This document shows positions 58,579 through 64,000 of a stretch of DNA of 64,000 nucleotides, piece after piece. The notes beneath the pieces were generated by a model. That model did not search any database and had not been told where the DNA came from. It saw only the letters and a list, made by a program, of their open reading frames with translations. Source of the stretch: Pholis gunnellus (taxonomy: Eukaryota > Chordata > Actinopteri > Perciformes > Pholidae); contig OU342824.1 in NCBI GenBank assembly GCA_910591455.2, forward strand, positions 2,451,001-2,515,000, read 5' to 3'. Each line of letters begins with the position of its first letter. Within the stretch, counting starts at the first letter, position 1. The position numbers and the translations under genes are program-made.

Positions 58579-59528
58579 GTGGGTGGCCTCACTGGTGCAT
58601 TAAGGGTGGATGGCTGACGTGCTCTCACTCAAAAATGTAACTAGATGTCAGGATTACAGCAGCTATGGAGATACCGCATGGAGCTCTCAAGAACTATCTG
58701 TCAGCTCAGGATGCTTGTGGGGATCACTGAGCGGGAAGACAATATTCAAGAAAACACATTTTTAACTTAATGTCTGTGGGTTATTATAACACTGCACTTA
58801 CTAAAGTAATTACTGAAATCTTGAAACGCACCAACATTGCTAAAAATCTGACTGGGCAACAAGCACAAGCAGTCGGATGATCAGACAGGTTTTAAACAAG
58901 CTGACAGACTGTCCGTGTTAACATGCAGCACAGCTTACACTGGGATTCATTCTAACAACGGGGGGCTGGACTTCTAGATGGCACCCAGTCACTCCAAAGG
59001 TCACTGCTGGCCAAGCGCATCAGCCGCTGCACATTCTCCTTCTCAACTCACAGACTTTATATTGGGATGATGTCACATTTTAATATGAGAAAGTTTTACA
59101 AATATAATGCTTTTATGGATTACATTTTTTTTTTTACAAAGACATATAATTGACCTTATTTGAAGTTTGAGGCGTCCTGTCAACAGTTTTCAAGGCATCT
59201 CTTTTAAAATGGTGATCTATGGTGAGAATACTGTCTTCATACATCTGTGAGCTTACATCCCCATGATGTAGTTCTGCAGCTTTACGACCTGTCTGTGATT
59301 GGTCAACAGGAGCTGCTTATGTTTTCTCCTGCTGATGGAAATCAGATGCGGAACAATATATCCAAACCCACATATAAAATCACCATCTTAACACAATACT
59401 TTTTAGATCTGTAACAAAAAAAAGGTCATTAAGAACTTATATGCTATATATTCATTTATGATGATTATTAGTAGTAGTAGTATTAAATGATGCAAACTGA
59501 ATATGTACTCGTCGCTATCATCTGTAAG
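58579..59528 (+). other. Intron 28
   Basis: GT-AG intron of 950 bp with no recognised repeat or gene. Confidence 0.85.
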
Positions 59529-59764
59529 GTTCCCATCCCAGTGACCCCTGACCTAGACCCTCTGACCATGCTGACAGACGACGCCGACATCGCGGCGTGG
59601 CAGAATGAGGGGCTGCCCGCTGACAGGATGTCCGCTGAAAACGCCACAATTCTCACTTCCTGCCAGCGTTGGCCCCTCATGGTGGACCCCCAGCTCCAAG
59701 GCATCAAGTGGATCAAAGCCAAATATGGTGAAAACCTACGTGTCATCCGCATGGGACAGAGAGG
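59529..59764 (+). CDS. dnah9: dnah9 exon 29: AAA5 core
   Basis: Residues 1564-1641 plus two bases of Gly1642. It contains NEGLPADRMSAENATIL, WPLMVDPQLQGIKWIKAKYG and LRVIRMGQRG. AAA5 lacks a working P-loop, as in other dyneins. Acceptor catctgtaag, donor GG|gtaaga. The next intron is just 83 bp. Confidence 0.97.
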
Positions 59765-59847
59765 GTAAGAGGCATTGCGGTGAGATGTGCTCATGGTCAT
59801 CTTTGGAAGAAGATCTTGACAGAGGGATTCTGCTGTTTTGTCCTCAG

Positions 59848-59970
59848 GTACCTGGATGCTGTAGAGAGAGCACTGGCAGCAGGTGATGTGGTTCTGATAG
59901 AGAACTTGGAGGAAACATTGGATCCTGTTCTTGGTCCTCTGCTGGGCAGAGAAACCATTAAGAAGGGCAG
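59848..59970 (+). CDS. dnah9: dnah9 exon 30: AAA5
   Basis: Completes Gly1642, then residues 1643-1682, ending in two bases of Arg1683. YLDAVERALAAGDVVLIENL, EETLDPVLGPLLGRETIKKG. Acceptor tgtcctcag, donor CAG|gtaaag. Confidence 0.97.
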
Positions 59971-61329
59971 GTAAAGAAGACTTCAACCTGTTTAAAGCAT
60001 TGTGAGCCAGGGCTAAGTAAACCTTACCTGCCAACAAGACAATCTCACCTCAAGGTTTCTTTAGTCACTTGTTCTTGATCAGCACATGGAGTTTGAACAT
60101 TTCTCATGGAAATGTAGATTTACAAATGCATTATTTAAAGACTCCCCTGGAGGTAGCTCTATAGTTAGGAACTCAAGTTTTTAGAGCAGAGCAACTAATG
60201 CATGTCTGCATAAACCCTCAACACACTGGATTCAATGTGTATAATATACGTTTTTTCATAATAAACATGTGTTGTAGCAGCACTGTAGCACTGCCGGCCT
60301 GTTTGACACATTGTATGGGTTTCATATCGGCCCTTTCTTTGGCAAACATGTCATCTCGTCAGTGTTCCACCTCTGACATGATGGAGTATAAATCAGAGAA
60401 CTTTCTTACGGTTTTAGTGGGAGTGAAAACACTCTTGTCTTATACTAAGGACTTTCCACTTGTACATACAGTAAGATTGCACTGTCAATAAACAAACAAA
60501 CATCAATTACTTTATCACCATTAGAGTGAAATGATCACATTGACACAAAACATCAGATGATGACAGCTTCAATTACAAATAGTATAACTATTATCACCCT
60601 TCCATAAAGCAACACTGTCATACTGTAGTTGTAACACTTTCAACATCTGTTTGAGATGCAGGTTCTGGACCAACAGCCTTTTTACAATCCGTACTGTAAT
60701 ATACACATATTGTATGTATCAGATAAATACTACTGCAAGCTTTACAAAGTTTTTTGTAGCCAGGATTGGGGTGATGTGATGTCGTCTGTTAAAACCAGTG
60801 AGAAGCAGAGCTGCTGTGTTCTGAACTAGTTGGAGGAGAGAGAGAGACTTCTGGTTGATGCCAGAGAGAAGGGAGTTACAGTAGTCCAGTCTTGAAAAGA
60901 TGAATGCATGAATGACTTTTTCCAGGTCAGAGTGAGAGAGAATTGATTGTTTGATTATGAAAGTTCTGTTAGAAAATGAAGCAATGTCTTTGTGATCTGT
61001 ATTGAAAGTCTTCAGTAGGAACCAATGAGCTGAGTGTCACAGACAGAATAGGGAAGTCAAAGTATTGACATTAGTTTTGTGTTTTTGTGGGATTTGTTGA
61101 CAAGGAACATAGAATAACACCAGCATAATAGTTCAATTGATAGTGACCTGACATTCTTAATACAGGAATGAGTTAGACATCAGACCTTGGACTTGCAGTA
61201 TAAAGCATTGCAGTTATCTATGAATCCCCTTATCTGGTGTCTGCTTTGATAACATCTTCCTATTTTAGAATCTCTACCTCCATTTAGTGGCTCTTAATGA
61301 TCAGAAGTTTTCTGGCTCTTGTTTACCAG
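59971..61329 (+). other. Intron 30
   Basis: GT-AG intron of 1.36 kb. It contains an antisense LINE fragment at about 60765-60935. The rest is AT-rich and unrecognised. Confidence 0.85.
60765..60935 (-). pseudogene. Antisense L2/CR1-like LINE ORF2 fragment
   Basis: The minus strand translates as DLEKVIHAFIFSRLDYCNSL, LSGINQKSLSLLQLVQNTAA and FNRRHHITPIL. This is the region C-terminal to the reverse transcriptase core in L2/CR1-type elements. Neither end of the element is present. Confidence 0.8.
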
Positions 61330-61534
61330 GTACATAAAGATCGGAGACAAGGAGTGCGAGTACAACCCTAATTTCCGTCTCATCCTACACACCAAGCTCG
61401 CCAGCCCTCATTACCAGCCGGAGCTGCAGGCCCAGTGCACCTTAATAAATTTCACAGTGACCAGAGACGGTCTGGAGGATCAGCTGCTGGCTGCGGTGGT
61501 CAGCATGGAGAGACCTGACCTGGAACAGCTGAAG
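61330..61534 (+). CDS. dnah9: dnah9 exon 31: AAA5 C-terminal part (last exon in window)
   Basis: Completes Arg1683, then residues 1684-1751. YIKIGDKECEYNPNFRLILH, TKLASPHYQPELQAQCTLIN, FTVTRDGLEDQLLAAVVSME, RPDLEQLK. Acceptor gtttaccag, donor AAG|gtgagg. The following exon (expected to start SDLTKQQ-like) was not found before 64000. Confidence 0.97.
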
Positions 61535-64000
61535 GTGAGGGAGTCAGAGTATCAGTGGAGGCAGAGAGATACACTACCTGATACAGATATAGAACAACAA
61601 AGAGGCATTTTTCATATGATCTCTTTTGATCTGATGTCGCAGGAATGTAAAAGTGAACCTGAGCAGACATGAAAGAAGTATCTGTCACACTCTTTAGGTG
61701 CGATCAGAGAACAAACAACCGTTCCACGCTGCACTCTTTTGAGTTCCACTCCTAACATCTCCTCTGTGCAGTTGTAATTAAAAGAAACAGTGAGAGGAGT
61801 CCGGGGGCTCCAGCAGCCGGGCGTAGCTCTCTCATTACCCATCTTCAAGTCTACACGTCTGCAAGAAAACATCGTTCGTCTAAAACATCACAAGAGGCTG
61901 CAGGTCCGGGCTCTTCGATTCCAAAACAATCAGCTGGTGCCTTTGATTAATGGCAAACTAAGTGGATGTGTGATAATTATGGGGCTTTGGGTCCCTCACT
62001 TAGGAAGATTGGGACACTTCAAGGCTATGTGTGCATGTGTGTCTAGCCCTTTTTAACGCAGCGATTCTGCAACACTGCTGCAAAGAGGATCAGCCTTTAC
62101 GCCTGCTTTGCTATCTTACACTCAACCAAACTATGGCGGCATATGTGTGTGATTTTAGATGGCATGCTGGTATTCCTGCAGCAAAAGAAGTGTGATGTGT
62201 AACGCGACAGTGTTGATGTCTAGTGTGTATATGTGTGTAGTCCTGCCGTTGTGTAGAGCCGGGTTGTGAGGACGCAGAGGGCGATGCCAGCTATAACCGC
62301 CTCGACATGGACGAAAATAACGATGTCATCACAAAACTTGCAGGATATGTCCACTAGAGTACCTGAAACATGAAAAATGAAAGTTTAATTCACCTCTAGG
62401 GGGCACTACAAATCCCCCCAAAAATAAGTTTATGGCATAACACAAATCAGACTATTAATCAGAAACTCACAGGATATGTTTCATAACAATGTTGAACCAA
62501 ATTGCTCAAAGTTATTGGTTTCATACATCTTTTTGGCTCAATTCTGACCTTAAATCAATGACAGTTTGTCCAAACATCACCAAAATTGGTCGACATTTTG
62601 AATTAAGCTGGTGAAACATTTCCCCAAGAAATACGAATGGCGGGACTTTATGTGTGCAATTACTCCTCACTCAGTTTAGGCTGAAGTGAAACCCTGAGCG
62701 GCTTTCTATATATATATATATTAATCTTTATCTCGGTCTCTTTAGCTGCTACATGTTCCACCATTCACGATCTAGTCTCTATGTCTGTATGCAGTTTGCT
62801 GCTAGGCATTGTAGAGTTGGTTCATCTGAGTTTCTTAACTGAAAAACAATGTTGTTGAGAGCGCTGAGACTGAAACAAAACCGCTAAAGTACTGAGAAGA
62901 CTGCTGAGTCAGGTGAAAAAATTTAGTTCTTTAATAATTTTTTGATTAAACAATCTGAGCAGCTTTAAACTGTTGGTCAGAAATCTACTGGATTGCTTTC
63001 CAACACAGTCTTTTTTTAGCATAGACAAAGGTAAAGCCTGCTCAGACAGAGGGCATTATGGGAAACACTACTGACTCACTATAACTCAGCTTGTTAAGGC
63101 ACAAAACATGGCCATCACTTCTCTCACTGCCTTACACATTCATTTGGTCAAACACAGATCCTGTTGTTACAAACTCATCACTTACTGTGCAAGACTCACC
63201 CAACAAAGAAAATCCCAAAGTCTACATCATCTGGTTACTTTGAAGTATCAACATCTTAGATAATGATTGACAATATCAAAAGATAAAGTATGAGCTTTTG
63301 AAACACGAACAATTCCCCATTATGTCACAGTCACCCTGCATACGGTTCCTGTGGCACTCTTCCATTCATCATCAAGCTCCAGGACTGTGTAATTGTGTCT
63401 TGATGCTGTCCTCAAAGGAGTTTCATCTTCTTATTTTACACGTCCACAATCAAAGGAGAGGCAGAAGGGAGGCTCTTTGAGGTGTATTTCCCTTTTTAAT
63501 GTAAATGGCTGTCTTTGTTGTGAGGACCCTCGACTGTGAGGAGGAGCTGTTGTTTCACTCTGTTGATGACCGGTCACCAACTATAGCTGCAAGCTGTCAT
63601 TGCTGGTCAGTTTATGGCCAGTACACTGTGGACAGTACAGCAGACTGTCGAGCAGTAATGAGTAGTAGATAGTTAGGAGAACCACAGTATGGTGTGAATG
63701 TGAATGTAATTATGTGAAAATTCACTTGGATCAAAGCTCCAGCGTCTAATGATGCCTCGCGCTCGTCTCGTCGACAATCTGTGCTTTTCATGTCAGCTGT
63801 TTGAAATGGATTAGCCGGTGGTGCTACTGTACCACAGCAATTAGCCAACACATTGACACACTTCCACTGTTCCTTAAATGCGTCTCCTGTTAGTCGAGGG
63901 GAAAATCAGAAATCCCTCTCTGCTCAGAACTGTTGTAGCTGATGGCGGTGTCTCAGAGAGATCATAGTGGAGGATAATGTGGGCATTCTGTTAACGGGTC
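61535..64000 (+). other. Start of the intron after exon 31 (open at window edge)
   Basis: No further dynein exon was found. A stretch at about 62290-62650 ('aactcacaggatatgtttca', 'gggggcactacaaatcc', 'accaaaattggtcgac') is worded like the teleost repeat at 4305-5700. A short TA run lies at about 62708-62722. The rest is unrecognised. Confidence 0.75.

Larger units (their letters stand above)
6004..61534 (+). other. dnah9: Axonemal dynein heavy chain gene, DNAH9-like (partial: 31 internal exons)
   Basis: Dynein heavy chains are the ATP-driven motors of the ciliary axoneme; DNAH9-type chains belong to outer arms. Thirty-one exons join into 1751 codons without a stop, with matching phases at all 30 junctions. 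Seen in order: AAA1 P-loop GPAGTGKT (residues 19-26) and Walker B CFDEF (69-73); AAA2 GNAGTGKS (300-307); AAA3 GNAGTGKS (627-634) and FIDDMN; AAA4 GVGGSGKQS (974-982); paired heptad-rich segments flanking a microtubule-binding domain; then AAA5. This is about the middle 40% of a roughly 4,500-residue protein. Segments such as YVSCMNPTAGSFTINPRLQ and LRVRSRKFPA resemble what I recall of DNAH9 more than DNAH11 or DNAH17, but the three are close and the symbol is a judgement. The gene is broken only by the window edges; I see no frameshift or premature stop. Confidence 0.9.

Noticed and set aside
1..64000. CRISPR arrays, rRNA genes, phage or bacterial gene clusters
   Set aside because: None seen. 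Tandem repeats here are microsatellites or minisatellites, and gene structure is vertebrate.

Overview
The window is vertebrate genomic DNA, almost certainly from a teleost fish. Short exons with GT-AG borders (one GC-AG) sit in kilobase-scale introns full of fish-type repeats: hAT elements with 8-bp target duplications, L2-like LINEs, a tRNA-derived SINE, the 'gctaacatgctagcat' family and long CA/TA tracts. There are no bacterial operons, CRISPR arrays or rRNA genes.

The whole window lies inside one plus-strand gene, an axonemal dynein heavy chain of the DNAH9/DNAH11/DNAH17 class, closest to DNAH9 as far as I can judge by eye. I resolve 31 consecutive coding exons between 6004 and 61534. Joined, they give 5254 nt, or 1751 codons, in one frame with every splice phase matching. 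In order they encode AAA1 (exons 1-5), AAA2 (5-10), AAA3 (11-16), AAA4 (16-21/22), stalk coiled coil 1 (22-24), the microtubule-binding domain (24-26), coiled coil 2 (26-28) and most of AAA5 (28-31). Start codon, N-terminal tail, linker, AAA6 and C-terminal domain lie outside the window. Exon and intron numbers here are local; residue 1 is the Cys at 6005.

Layout: 1-6003 is the end of an upstream intron with a GC-rich minisatellite-bearing repeat and a 1.4-kb teleost repeat. 6004-20100 holds exons 1-12; between them are a near-perfect 87-bp-arm hairpin (8201-8390) and a 797-bp hAT-type element (15110-15906) ending 42 bp before exon 6. Intron 12 holds a decayed L2 LINE split by other repeats. 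Intron 14 (8.5 kb) holds a full-length hAT transposon (28386-32081) with matching 16-bp inverted termini, a perfect 8-bp target duplication and an open 610-codon transposase frame, inserted into an older repeat whose family has four copies here. 33249-61534 holds exons 15-31 with a small hAT MITE (48396-48702), a SINE, an antisense LINE fragment and unclassified repeats. 61535-64000 is the start of the next intron.

The exons together make one outer-arm dynein motor that drives ciliary beating; nothing else is clearly a host gene. I see no convincing undescribed system. The most unusual objects are the intact hAT with its nested inverted repeats, the large intronic hairpin, the four-copy repeat family, and several splice sites directly beside repeats.
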